DNA of 32,628 nucleotides from Phycisphaerales bacterium (GTDB taxonomy: Bacteria > Planctomycetota > Phycisphaerae > Tepidisphaerales > Tepidisphaeraceae): assembly GCA_020847545.1 (NCBI GenBank), contig JADLBV010000023.1, forward strand, positions 1 to 32,628. The letters run 5' to 3'. The position numbers were made by a program, and so were the translations under genes. Positions 7,457-15,107 of this stretch are shown here, piece by piece (within the stretch, counting starts at the first letter, position 1; each line of letters begins with the position of its first letter). The notes under the pieces are model-generated. The model was given only the letters and a program-made list of their open reading frames with translations, was not told the DNA's origin and ran no database searches.

Positions 7457-10400
7457 TTGTTCCCATTGCACAATCGACTGAAATGTCTTGCCATATTAGC
7501 CCTCATCATATTGTCGATGGTGGCCATGACACCCGGCGAATCAAACGCGCAGGTCAAGGCAACCCCATGGTGGAAACAGCAGAAGATCCGCTTTATGTGG
7601 GGACAATGGAACCTCAATCGTGTCGACGCCGCCGATGACAATGGCATCCGGCTGTCGCGCCAACACTTTCGCAATGTCGCACAGGCCGGCGGAACGGTTT
7701 ACGTCGAGTTTCGGGGAATGTATGGCGAATCCAACGCTCGTCTGGCCAAAGAATTCGGCATGAAATATTTCGCCTATGCCGAGGCCGCCATGATTCCCGG
7801 CCTCACCGGCGGCCGACGGGCGATCGCGGCCAATGGCGAGCCGACCGACCCGAAGCACCCGACCTGCCCACTCGATGAGACCATCTATCACCACTGGCTG
7901 ATCGATCCATACGCCGATGGCATCCGCAATGACTTGATCGACGGCATCCACGTCGACTGGGAACCGTACAGCGGGCAAGGTGAGCCGGACATCTGTTATT
8001 GCGACGATTGTTTTTCCCATTTCATGGCGGTCCAGAAGGCGGGCCAAAATCTCCCCGATGCGCCCAATCGCGCAAAATGGCTGAAACAGAGGAACCTTGA
8101 ACAGGCATATGAAACGGTCTTCACCAACCGGCGGATCGAAATGTTTGGCGGGATTCGACAGGAACTGCACGCCCTGAAGCCCGATCTGATCTTCTCATCC
8201 TACGGCTTGAACTATGGTCGTGCGCCGGACTTTGCGCGTGGTGTTCACACGGCCGATGTGCCGTTCGTTTACGTCAGCAGCGAACATTACACCGACCATG
8301 ACTTCAAACCCTGGTGGATAACGGATGCCGCCCGTTGGCGCAAGGAAGGATACTTGTACATCTCCGGCAGTTGGACGCAGTCGCTCTTTGGCGCGCAGGC
8401 GTCGCAGGTCAGCGCCGCCCGTTGGATCTATGAAGCCGCCGTCGATCAGGATGGTGTATGGGTCTGGTTTGAACGACAGCTTGATGATGAAATTCTCCGC
8501 GCCTTCGCATCGGCCGACCGCCAGATCAGGACGGCCGAACACGCCGTCGGCAAATATATCCTGCAAGGAGAGCGCGATCCGAACTATGTCACCACGGTCG
8601 AATGGAGCGGTCGGCCGGAACTAGAGCAGGAGATCAAGCAAACCACTTACCACCTGAACGATGAACACCTGGCGCACCTGAGCAACGTCCATACCGAATG
8701 GCCGATTCGACTGCGCATCCGCTTCCCGCGCATTCCCACACGGAAAATCTGGACGGTGTGCGACCCACTCTCAGGTTCATTCTACACGCACGATGGACAC
8801 TCCATATCATGGACCAGCGAGCAGCTTCAGAAGGGTGTGACCATCGCACTCGAACCCCGCAGCGATGCCTATCTCTTGATTTCACCCGCCGGGGGCAATG
8901 AACAGGTTGATCATTCACAACTGATTTTCACGCGCGAATTTGACACCATGCCGACCCATGAAGTCGCGGCCGCCCAGGCCGACCCGATCACACATGGCAC
9001 TTCGGGCAAAATCGACGCCACAAATCCGGATGACCTGGCCAAAACCGCCGAAACACTCCTCACTCTTCCCAAAGGGGGATGGCATTTCCGGATGGACACC
9101 GCCGATGTCGGCGTGAAAAACCGCTGGTATTCACCCACATTTGATCACAAGGGATGGTCGTCGATCGGCATTGAAACCTTCTGGGGTCAGGCCGGCGGCG
9201 TGGGCGCGGGGTGGTATCACCGTGAATTGATCATTCCAGAACTCCCAAAGGATCGCCGCTATTTCCTTCATTTTGGCGGCGTGGATGAACAGCTCATGCT
9301 ATGGATCGATGGCCAACCGGCCGGCGAACACAATCTCGACGCCGATGGCTGGGACAAACCTTTCGTGCTGGATGTCACTAAAATCCTCAAACCCGGCCGG
9401 CATTCTTTCACCATGCGCGTCTACAACTCCGCGATGGCCGGCGGCGTTTGGAAGCCGGTGACTTTGCTCGCCGTACCGATCCAGGGTGAATCATTGCCCG
9501 CGGGATTGCTCTATACGGCCACCGAACCGATGGGATATGTCGGCGCGGAAGGTCCTTCCACCATCGGCAATGCCATCCGATTCATCGACCCATCCGGCAC
9601 GACGACACGCCTTCGCCATCTGAAGGGCCACCTCTGGTCGCCGGTTTTTTCACCCGATGCCAGGCGGATCGCCTATGTCCACGACGCCGGCGGACGCGGA
9701 CAAATTTATGTCATGAACGCGGATGGAACGGGCGTCAAAAACATCAGCAACAACACATTCTGCGACCGCTTTCCGGTCTGGTCCCCCGATGGCACGCGCA
9801 TCGCGATGATGTCCGATCGCGATGGAGACTGGGACATCTGGATCATGAACGCCGATGGCGGCAATGCACTCAAGGTGGGCGGCAATCTCGGCCTCGATCG
9901 TGCGCCAAACTGGTCGCCCGATGGCAAACAGATCGTATGGGAAAGCCACGTCTCCGGAATGCCCGATCTCTGGATCGCCCCCGTGGAAGGCGGCACAAGT
10001 CGTCGCCTCATCTCGGCGGATCATTTCAAGGCATACGAGATCGCCGCCGAACGAACCACAAAGGATCTGAAACTGACCTTCTCCGACAATACGCTCTATT
10101 TAACAAACCCCAAATGGTCGCCGGATGGCAAACACATCGCCGCCGTGATGATGGGCGGCGCCATTGTCGTCTTTGATGCAGATGGCTCGAACATGCTTCA
10201 ACTCCGCTGGTTGCCATACGCCGCCAATCTGTGCTGGTCCCCTGACAGCACTCAGCTTGCCGCGGATTGGCGGGATGCGCCATATTGCACCGATCATTCC
10301 GGGATCATCGTGATGAACGCCGACGGCACCGGCGAGGGAACGATCGGGCCTAATGGTTCGTTCAATCTCGGCCGAAACCTCGTTGATGTTACTCCGCAAG

Positions 10401-10666
10401 GTCCGCGCCTGGCACAAACCACCTACGCCGGGCCTGTCCACACCTGGTATTCACACGGCAGCGCCGAACCAAGACGTCCACTGAAAGTCTTCTCGTCACT
10501 GGCATGGTCTCCGGATGGCAGGACATTGGCCTTCTCATCGGACCTGTCGACCAACGGCACATTCTACATCTACACGATCCCCACCACCGGCGGCGATCCG
10601 ACACGCCTTAATTCCACTCTCAGCGCCTGGCCGCAAAAAGTCGCATGGTCAAACCCAAGGCATTGA
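7457..10666 (+). CDS. Secreted glycosidase-like / beta-sandwich / TolB-propeller fusion
   Basis: 1069 aa from TTG 7457, chosen because GGGAGGA (7443-7449) sits 7 nt upstream and a signal peptide begins at once (CLAILALIILSMVAM, then ESNAQ). An in-frame TTG at 7424 lacks such a site. Residues about 35-480 look like a TIM-barrel glycosidase: HVDWEP at 165-170, with Asp167 and Glu169 as acid candidates, followed by a CYCDDCF cluster common near the active site of several GH families. Residues about 535-680 resemble the sugar-binding jelly roll of GH2 enzymes (WYHRELIIP...LHFGGVDEQLMLWIDG). Residues about 718-1069 are a TolB/PD40 propeller with six WSPD/FSPD-type blades and a final WSNP strand. 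The combination is unusual; the family of the first domain is not identified. It probably acts outside the cytoplasm on a glycan. Confidence 0.78.
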   Translation: MFPLHNRLKCLAILALIILSMVAMTPGESNAQVKATPWWKQQKIRFMWGQWNLNRVDAADDNGIRLSRQHFRNVAQAGGTVYVEFRGMYGESNARLAKEFGMKYFAYAEAAMIPGLTGGRRAIAANGEPTDPKHPTCPLDETIYHHWLIDPYADGIRNDLIDGIHVDWEPYSGQGEPDICYCDDCFSHFMAVQKAGQNLPDAPNRAKWLKQRNLEQAYETVFTNRRIEMFGGIRQELHALKPDLIFSSYGLNYGRAPDFARGVHTADVPFVYVSSEHYTDHDFKPWWITDAARWRKEGYLYISGSWTQSLFGAQASQVSAARWIYEAAVDQDGVWVWFERQLDDEILRAFASADRQIRTAEHAVGKYILQGERDPNYVTTVEWSGRPELEQEIKQTTYHLNDEHLAHLSNVHTEWPIRLRIRFPRIPTRKIWTVCDPLSGSFYTHDGHSISWTSEQLQKGVTIALEPRSDAYLLISPAGGNEQVDHSQLIFTREFDTMPTHEVAAAQADPITHGTSGKIDATNPDDLAKTAETLLTLPKGGWHFRMDTADVGVKNRWYSPTFDHKGWSSIGIETFWGQAGGVGAGWYHRELIIPELPKDRRYFLHFGGVDEQLMLWIDGQPAGEHNLDADGWDKPFVLDVTKILKPGRHSFTMRVYNSAMAGGVWKPVTLLAVPIQGESLPAGLLYTATEPMGYVGAEGPSTIGNAIRFIDPSGTTTRLRHLKGHLWSPVFSPDARRIAYVHDAGGRGQIYVMNADGTGVKNISNNTFCDRFPVWSPDGTRIAMMSDRDGDWDIWIMNADGGNALKVGGNLGLDRAPNWSPDGKQIVWESHVSGMPDLWIAPVEGGTSRRLISADHFKAYEIAAERTTKDLKLTFSDNTLYLTNPKWSPDGKHIAAVMMGGAIVVFDADGSNMLQLRWLPYAANLCWSPDSTQLAADWRDAPYCTDHSGIIVMNADGTGEGTIGPNGSFNLGRNLVDVTPQGPRLAQTTYAGPVHTWYSHGSAEPRRPLKVFSSLAWSPDGRTLAFSSDLSTNGTFYIYTIPTTGGDPTRLNSTLSAWPQKVAWSNPRH

Positions 10667-10740
10667 TAAGATTTGCAGTTTCTGGGTTTGTTATGTCGCG
10701 ATATTCATATCTGCACCAAACAGTACCTTAACAATTCAGG

Positions 10741-10770
10741 AAATCGGACTTGGGATGTCCGATTTTTCTT
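10741..10770 (+). terminator. Intrinsic terminator after the propeller fusion gene
   Basis: AAATCGGAC (10741-10749) and GTCCGATTT (10757-10765) form a perfect 9-bp stem around a 7-nt loop, followed by TTCTT. It lies 75 nt after the stop and separates this gene from the PEP-CTERM gene at 10829. Confidence 0.75.
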
Positions 10771-10828
10771 GCCAAATCCCGCAAGCATCTGTAATATTCC
10801 GCATCATCAATCCATTGGAGTGGCAAAT

Positions 10829-11485
10829 ATGAAATCCGAAGCCTTCTACAAAGCCTGTATGTCCGCCACTGTTGCGGTTGCGTGGGCGGGTTCATCTTCG
10901 CCGGCCATGGCCGTCACACCGGGCGACACCCAGACGGTCTATATCCGAACCAACTTTTGGCATTCCCTGACGGCCGCGCGATTTGTCGGCGCCAACAGCC
11001 TGACATGGGTCATGGTGGACCTCGGCGCGATTGAAGCGGGAACGCAATATCGCACGATAGGTGTTTCCCTCGGTACCGGCCTCGGTTCCGGCTACAATGG
11101 GATGGACTGGTACACCATCATCGGCACGGGCTTGGGGTCGGGTGCTCCCGGTGTTGGTAGCGGTGGCTTCCTCGCGGGCTTCTCTGACAATTCGGGCGCG
11201 CTGGGCCAACCTTTTGAAACGGTCTTTCCTGGAGTGGATGAAGCCTTGCTCAACGAAGCCATCACCACAGGCAGCCCGTTACTCGAAGGCTTCGTCAGTT
11301 CCCTGATGTCACGCCCGGCCAACCAACTTTCATTTGGAACGACCTCCTCCGCGTTGAGCTTCAGCAACGGAACCGATGCGGGCACGATCCTGGCGGATTT
11401 TTCACCCGTGCCCGAGCCTGGATCGGCGATTGTTTGCCTGGGCGCATTGGGGATCGGGATGCTCTGCCGTCGCCGTTCCGTCTGA
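10829..11485 (+). CDS. PEP-CTERM protein, unknown body
   Basis: 218 aa from ATG 10829, chosen because GGAG lies 8 nt upstream and a signal peptide (VAVAWAGSSSPAMA) follows directly. An upstream extension of the frame to 10673 would run through the terminator and is not credible. The mature body is Gly/Thr/Ser-rich (GTGLGSGYNGMDWYTIIGTG) with no recognisable catalytic motif. The C-terminus VPEPGSAIVCLGALG...CRRRSV is a PEP-CTERM sorting signal, so export and exosortase processing are expected. A glycosyltransferase gene begins 15 nt after its stop, so the two probably share a transcript. PEP-CTERM proteins are thought to be linked to exopolysaccharide assembly, which fits this neighbour. Confidence 0.78.
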   Translation: MKSEAFYKACMSATVAVAWAGSSSPAMAVTPGDTQTVYIRTNFWHSLTAARFVGANSLTWVMVDLGAIEAGTQYRTIGVSLGTGLGSGYNGMDWYTIIGTGLGSGAPGVGSGGFLAGFSDNSGALGQPFETVFPGVDEALLNEAITTGSPLLEGFVSSLMSRPANQLSFGTTSSALSFSNGTDAGTILADFSPVPEPGSAIVCLGALGIGMLCRRRSV

Positions 11486-11500
11486 TTGTCGGCCGGTTGA

Positions 11501-12667
11501 ATGAGCAAACTTCTCAGCGTAGCCATGATCGCGCGCGATGAGGCGCATCGAATTGCCGCCTCAATCGAATCCGTCCGCGCGCTGACCGATGAGATCGTGG
11601 TGGTGGACACCGGTTCAAAGGACCAAACAGCGCAAATCGCCCGCGATCTGGGGGCGCGGGTTGTCCTTCACGAATGGAACGACGATTTCGCGGCCGCACG
11701 CAATGCCGCAATTCCTCACCTCCAATCCCGCTGGACCCTCTGGCTCGATGCGGATGAGCGCGTGGTGAGCGACAGCATCGACGAGTTTCGTCCGTTGCTG
11801 ATGCGCGATGATGTGCTTGGCTATGGCGTCATCCGCCGCGATTACGTTGGCGGATTAAAGCCCGGAGCCAAGTCCGATCAGTTCGTTTCATCCATCATTC
11901 TGCGGGTGCTTCGAAACGACATCGGATTTGTCTTCACCGGCCGATGCCACGAACAGCCGTACCCCTGGCCCGATGAAGTCGCGGCAAGCACCGGACTCAA
12001 ACTCGTCGTCTCTCCCCTGATGCTCGATCATGATTGCGACTATTACTTTGACGGCCGACTCCGCAAGGCGCACCGCAACGGCCGGCTGCTGGAGATGGAA
12101 GTCCGCGAACATCCGGGCAGACTCTACTGGATGATCCAGTGCGGCGCAACGCTGCTGGACATCCCCGAATCGGCCGCCCGCGGCCATCAGGTGATGCGCC
12201 AGTCATTGGAGCTGATCGCCAAAATACGCAACCAACACCGGCCACCCTTCGCGCTCGTAGAGATCGCATTGGAATACGCCGCAAATGCGCCACCCAACGA
12301 ACACCTTCCCCTCTCCCGCGATGATGCCGCAGAACTGGCCGAGCGATGGTTCCCCAATGCGGCCCCGGTCGTCTGGTTGCGCGCGCGGCGGGCATTCGAC
12401 CGTGGCGATTACGAAGCGGCCATCCCCATCCTCCGCCGACTTCTGCGAATGGGCCAAACCGGCGCCTACGACCTTGAAGTCCCCTTCGACCACGCCATCA
12501 TCGGCGACGACGCCCGACTAAACCTCGGCGTCTGCCTCCTCAGACAAGGCCAACTCGACGAGGCCGAATCCCTGTTCAACCAAATCCCCCCCACCAGCCT
12601 TCGCGGCCAGGAAGCCGCAATGAACCTCAACGTCATCCAATCCCTGCGACGTCAATTCAACACATAA
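11501..12667 (+). CDS. Family 2 glycosyltransferase with helical C-terminal repeats
   Basis: 388 aa. The N-terminal GT-A domain is clear: LLSVAMIARDEAHRI (4-18), EIVVVDTGSKDQT (31-43), the W-N-D-D-F-A-A-A-R-N segment (59-68), and LWLDADE (80-86) with the DAD metal-binding triad at 83-85. Residues about 260-385 are helix-rich with TPR-like spacing (DRGDYEAAIPILRRLL; LRQGQLDEAESLFNQI), an architecture common in GT2 enzymes of this subgroup. The enzyme should transfer a sugar from a nucleotide sugar to a glycan or protein acceptor in the cytoplasm; the acceptor is unknown. It follows a PEP-CTERM gene by 15 nt. The gene ends convergently with the next PEP-CTERM gene, with only 19 nt between stops. 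Confidence 0.87.
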   Translation: MSKLLSVAMIARDEAHRIAASIESVRALTDEIVVVDTGSKDQTAQIARDLGARVVLHEWNDDFAAARNAAIPHLQSRWTLWLDADERVVSDSIDEFRPLLMRDDVLGYGVIRRDYVGGLKPGAKSDQFVSSIILRVLRNDIGFVFTGRCHEQPYPWPDEVAASTGLKLVVSPLMLDHDCDYYFDGRLRKAHRNGRLLEMEVREHPGRLYWMIQCGATLLDIPESAARGHQVMRQSLELIAKIRNQHRPPFALVEIALEYAANAPPNEHLPLSRDDAAELAERWFPNAAPVVWLRARRAFDRGDYEAAIPILRRLLRMGQTGAYDLEVPFDHAIIGDDARLNLGVCLLRQGQLDEAESLFNQIPPTSLRGQEAAMNLNVIQSLRRQFNT

Positions 12668-12686
12668 CCAGGCTGGTGTATACCAT

Positions 12687-13472
12687 TCAATCTCCTTCGC
12701 CCACCATGACTTCCCGACGAGGACGCAACGCCAACGCACCCAACAATAATGAAACGCCGGCAAGTGAAGCTGGCTCCGGCACCACGCTGGAGAGTTGGAT
12801 GCCGGGCTGTCGGCTGTCGATCACCAAAGGGCTGCCCATGTTATGCTCAGGAACCAAAGCGCTATAAGAATGGGCGTCATATGTTCTCAGCAGCCGCGAG
12901 GTGGGACTCGCCAAATTGCGCCCAAGCCAATAGTGCTGTTGAGTCGCCCAACGATTTGAGCCAACCGAGGTGACGGTCACGAACAGCAGATAGGTACTAT
13001 TCGTGTCCATATAGGCAACACCATCCTGTGTGAAGTCGAACGTCGTCCAATGTTTTCCACCGGACAACCCGGTCACAGTGGCTGTATCCAGCAGCGAATA
13101 CGACGCGATGGTCGCCGCTGACGGGTTGGAATTGGCCGCCGGCATCGCGGGCACCTGATACAACTCCATGCGCAGATTTCCAGTCGTGCCGCCAATATCC
13201 AGGGGAATTTGCGCCTCCGTCAGCGTGCCGGCGGTCGTAGGGGTCAGATAAATCCCATACGCCCATTCCCCCATCGTGGTCGTATATTGGCTGCCGGTGT
13301 CGCCGAACATGCCGATATAGACCGCCCCTGTTTTGATTGATTGCAGGGTATTTATGTCCGTTATCCCTGGTGTGATGTTTGAAAAGATCACCGCCGCTGA
13401 TGCGGCTTCACCGGCCAGCAGGCCCAAACCGACAGTCGCCACCGCGGCCAAAAAACGATATCCCTTACGCAT
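12687..13472 (-). CDS. PEP-CTERM protein, beta-rich
   Basis: 261 aa from ATG 13472. An in-frame ATG at 13496 is less likely because the GGAGGA ribosome-binding site lies inside that extension, 9 nt before 13472. The signal peptide is MRKGYRFLAAVATVGLGLLA and ends near AASA. The body is beta-rich with SYSLLDTATVTGLSGGKHWT and TYLLFVTVTSVGSN segments, like a jelly-roll binding module; no active site is seen. The tail VPEPASLAGVSLLLGALALR is a PEP-CTERM signal, followed by RPRREVMVGEGD, an unusually long acidic end after the basic cluster. A palindrome and a plausible promoter lie upstream. Its role is probably extracellular binding or matrix. Confidence 0.78.
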   Translation of the reverse strand: MRKGYRFLAAVATVGLGLLAGEAASAAVIFSNITPGITDINTLQSIKTGAVYIGMFGDTGSQYTTTMGEWAYGIYLTPTTAGTLTEAQIPLDIGGTTGNLRMELYQVPAMPAANSNPSAATIASYSLLDTATVTGLSGGKHWTTFDFTQDGVAYMDTNSTYLLFVTVTSVGSNRWATQQHYWLGRNLASPTSRLLRTYDAHSYSALVPEHNMGSPLVIDSRQPGIQLSSVVPEPASLAGVSLLLGALALRPRREVMVGEGD

Positions 13473-13794
13473 TGTTCTTCTTCCTCCAAAATTCATGGTT
13501 TGTCGCTGATGGGCAACACATCGAACGAGGTTCGATCACCCTTTGAAACAACTCACCCATTGACGAAACAATCTTACGAGATTCCCCTATTGACACCAAT
13601 CGATATAATCAACTTTTTCTCAATTCGTGGAATATTCAACGTGAACTTGGGGAGACTTTTTGGGTTTCGCGGTAAGTAAAATCATCGTATGGCCAAAAAC
13701 AGAATCCCTTTCTCCATCAACAACATCTCGTTGCGTTCTGATCCAACCCGGATAGTCTGTTTCAGGTACGACTTGTGATCAAAAAGGTAATCCG
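13473..13794. promoter_or_regulatory. Divergent intergenic region with palindrome and promoter
   Basis: 322 nt between the PEP-CTERM gene (minus) and the 139-aa gene (plus). On the minus strand, TTGGTG and TAAGAT are 17 nt apart (about 13595 to 13567), a moderate sigma70 match. Between this and the gene is a perfect inverted repeat, ATCGAAC-GAG-GTTCGAT (13520-13536), an operator-sized site. I see no RNA gene; an open frame on the minus strand at 13682-13882 has no coding features. Confidence 0.4.
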
Positions 13795-14214
13795 ATGAGC
13801 GAACAAGTTCTGGACAAACTGGCGGGGACTTTACTGACCACCGCGCGAAAACGCATGGAAGACCTGGGCCAGTTTTATCCATTTGGCGGCGCGGTCAACC
13901 GCAATGGCGATATTGTGGAAGTGAATTTCAATCCGCCCTCTCAAGGCCGGCCGACGCAGGAATTCATCGATCATGTTCAAACGCGACTTGCATCCGGCGC
14001 CAGGGGCGGCGAATTTGTCGCGGCGGGATTGTGTCTGCTTGGCCGGGCGCATGTGCCGCCGGATAAAAAAGTATCAGAGGCGATTTGCCTGCAATTGTAT
14101 GCGCCGGGCCAAAGTGTGAATCTGTTTCTGCCCTACGAACGCAAGGATAAAAAGATCACCTACAGTGAATTGTTCCGAACCCCCGGCAGAGGAAATTTGT
14201 TTGGAGAGACCTGA
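13795..14214 (+). CDS. Unrecognised 139-aa protein
   Basis: I do not recognise this family. The protein is soluble, without signal peptide or membrane segment. The N-terminus is helical (LDKLAGTLLTTARKRMEDLG), followed by alternating strands and helices: a PFGGAVNRNGDIVEVNF segment, AGLCLLGRAHVPP, and a segment with SEAICLQLYAPGQSV. That order suggests one small alpha/beta domain. AAGG lies 7 nt before the ATG. A gene is supported by the ribosome-binding site, the coherent amino-acid makeup and the isolated position with its own promoter space. It ends 51 nt from the convergent RGD-repeat gene, with a strong hairpin between them. The 'A-x-C-L-x-G-R-A-H-V-P' stretch would be the best query for finding relatives. 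Confidence 0.65.
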   Translation: MSEQVLDKLAGTLLTTARKRMEDLGQFYPFGGAVNRNGDIVEVNFNPPSQGRPTQEFIDHVQTRLASGARGGEFVAAGLCLLGRAHVPPDKKVSEAICLQLYAPGQSVNLFLPYERKDKKITYSELFRTPGRGNLFGET

Positions 14215-14219
14215 AACTC

Positions 14220-14251
14220 CTCCCTCTCCCACATGATCATGGGAGAGGGAG
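14220..14251. terminator. 12-bp hairpin between convergent genes
   Basis: CTCCCTCTCCCA (14220-14231) and TGGGAGAGGGAG (14240-14251) are perfect inverted copies around CATGATCA. It lies between convergent stops and could act in both directions, but lacks T-tracts. The arm resembles a purine/pyrimidine-rich REP-type repeat, so a repeat-derived terminator is possible. Confidence 0.5.
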
Positions 14252-14264
14252 AGAGCGGGTTGTT

Positions 14265-14753
14265 TCACCGACCATAACTGAAGCCGATGTTGACATCATA
14301 ATAGGTGCCGCTGGGGTAGTTGTAGCACGGTGGATTGTAGATCACCGGCGGGCGGCAAATCAGGACCGGCGGGGTATACACCACCGGCGGAGGCGAATAG
14401 ACCACCTCGGGCGGGCAATAGCTGCGCGGCTGATAGTAGCGATAGCTTGGGGTGCTGTAATAATAGTTGCCACCCCAATCGCCGCGACTGTGCCGGCCCC
14501 AGTTGCCACGGTATCGGTCGCCGCGACCCCAGTTGCCGCGATTCCAATCGCCACGATTCCAATCGCCGCGATCCCGATGGCCGCGGCCTTCGCCGAAGTT
14601 GATTCGGGTGTTGCTCCACGAATTATAGCTGTTCTGGCCAAACCCGATGGAGACATCCCAGTGGCTGCCGCCGCCGCGATGGCCCGCTTGGGCCACTGCG
14701 GGCAGCGTACCGACCATCAGCAGCCCCGCCATTGAATACAGTAAGCCTTTCAT
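14265..14753 (-). CDS. Secreted Arg/Gly/Asp/Trp/Asn repeat protein
   Basis: 162 aa with a signal peptide (MKGLLYSMAGLLMVGTLPAV, then AQAG). The mature protein has three parts. First is a short WDVSIGF motif. Next come tandem units of the type R-G-D/N-W-N/G (RGDWNRGDWNRGNWGRGD), also visible as a short tandem DNA repeat at about 14505-14590. Last is a Tyr/Pro-rich segment with PPEVVYSPPPVVYTPP and three cysteines. The chain ends in YDVNIGFSYGR, nearly repeating the first motif. No family is recognised. The low-complexity, aromatic and basic makeup suggests an adhesive, matrix or nucleic acid/polysaccharide-binding secreted protein. RGD triplets may be a coincidence of the repeat. Confidence 0.72.
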   Translation of the reverse strand: MKGLLYSMAGLLMVGTLPAVAQAGHRGGGSHWDVSIGFGQNSYNSWSNTRINFGEGRGHRDRGDWNRGDWNRGNWGRGDRYRGNWGRHSRGDWGGNYYYSTPSYRYYQPRSYCPPEVVYSPPPVVYTPPVLICRPPVIYNPPCYNYPSGTYYDVNIGFSYGR

Positions 14754-15107
14754 GATCTAACTCCTTCCGACATATTGGGTTACAACCGATGGCCCGGTGT
14801 CGGAATTGTCGAGCCACACCAGTATAGACACCCGCCCATGCCAAGGGTTTGGGATGATTTTTGGATTTTTGGACCCACTGTTGGTTGGCGGTCGGCCACG
14901 ATGAAGCTAGAATGATTCGTTGCCGCCACGGGAATGTTCCGATAATGGCGGTGGTATCAGCGGTCTGGCCGGCCATGAATTCCCGGCAGGACCAAGAGTC
15001 ACTTTACTGCGGGATCATGGCGTCCCCTGCGTCTGTCGCGATTGCGACTGCCGTAAGCCACGCCTAGGCATCAATTTAGATGCATCCCGCGGAAGGAAAA
15101 GACTGTT
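14754..15107 (+). promoter_or_regulatory. Intergenic region with candidate promoter for the 15108 gene
   Basis: 354 nt between divergent genes. TTGGCG (14885-14890) and TAGAAT (14908-14913) are 17 nt apart on the plus strand, giving a leader of about 190 nt. A GGAAGGA site (15091-15097) lies 10 nt before the start codon of the large oxidoreductase. I see no tRNA, repeat or clear riboswitch in the leader. Confidence 0.4.

Noticed and set aside
13589-13608. TTGACA with TATAAT on the plus strand
   Set aside because: The two hexamers are only 8 nt apart, too close to form a sigma70 promoter.
13682-13882. 66-codon minus-strand frame in the divergent region
   Set aside because: Overlaps the start of the 139-aa gene and lacks a ribosome-binding site and a coherent composition.
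14500-14590. CRISPR-like repeats
   Set aside because: The repeats are short, contiguous and in frame with the RGD-W protein; there are no spacers.
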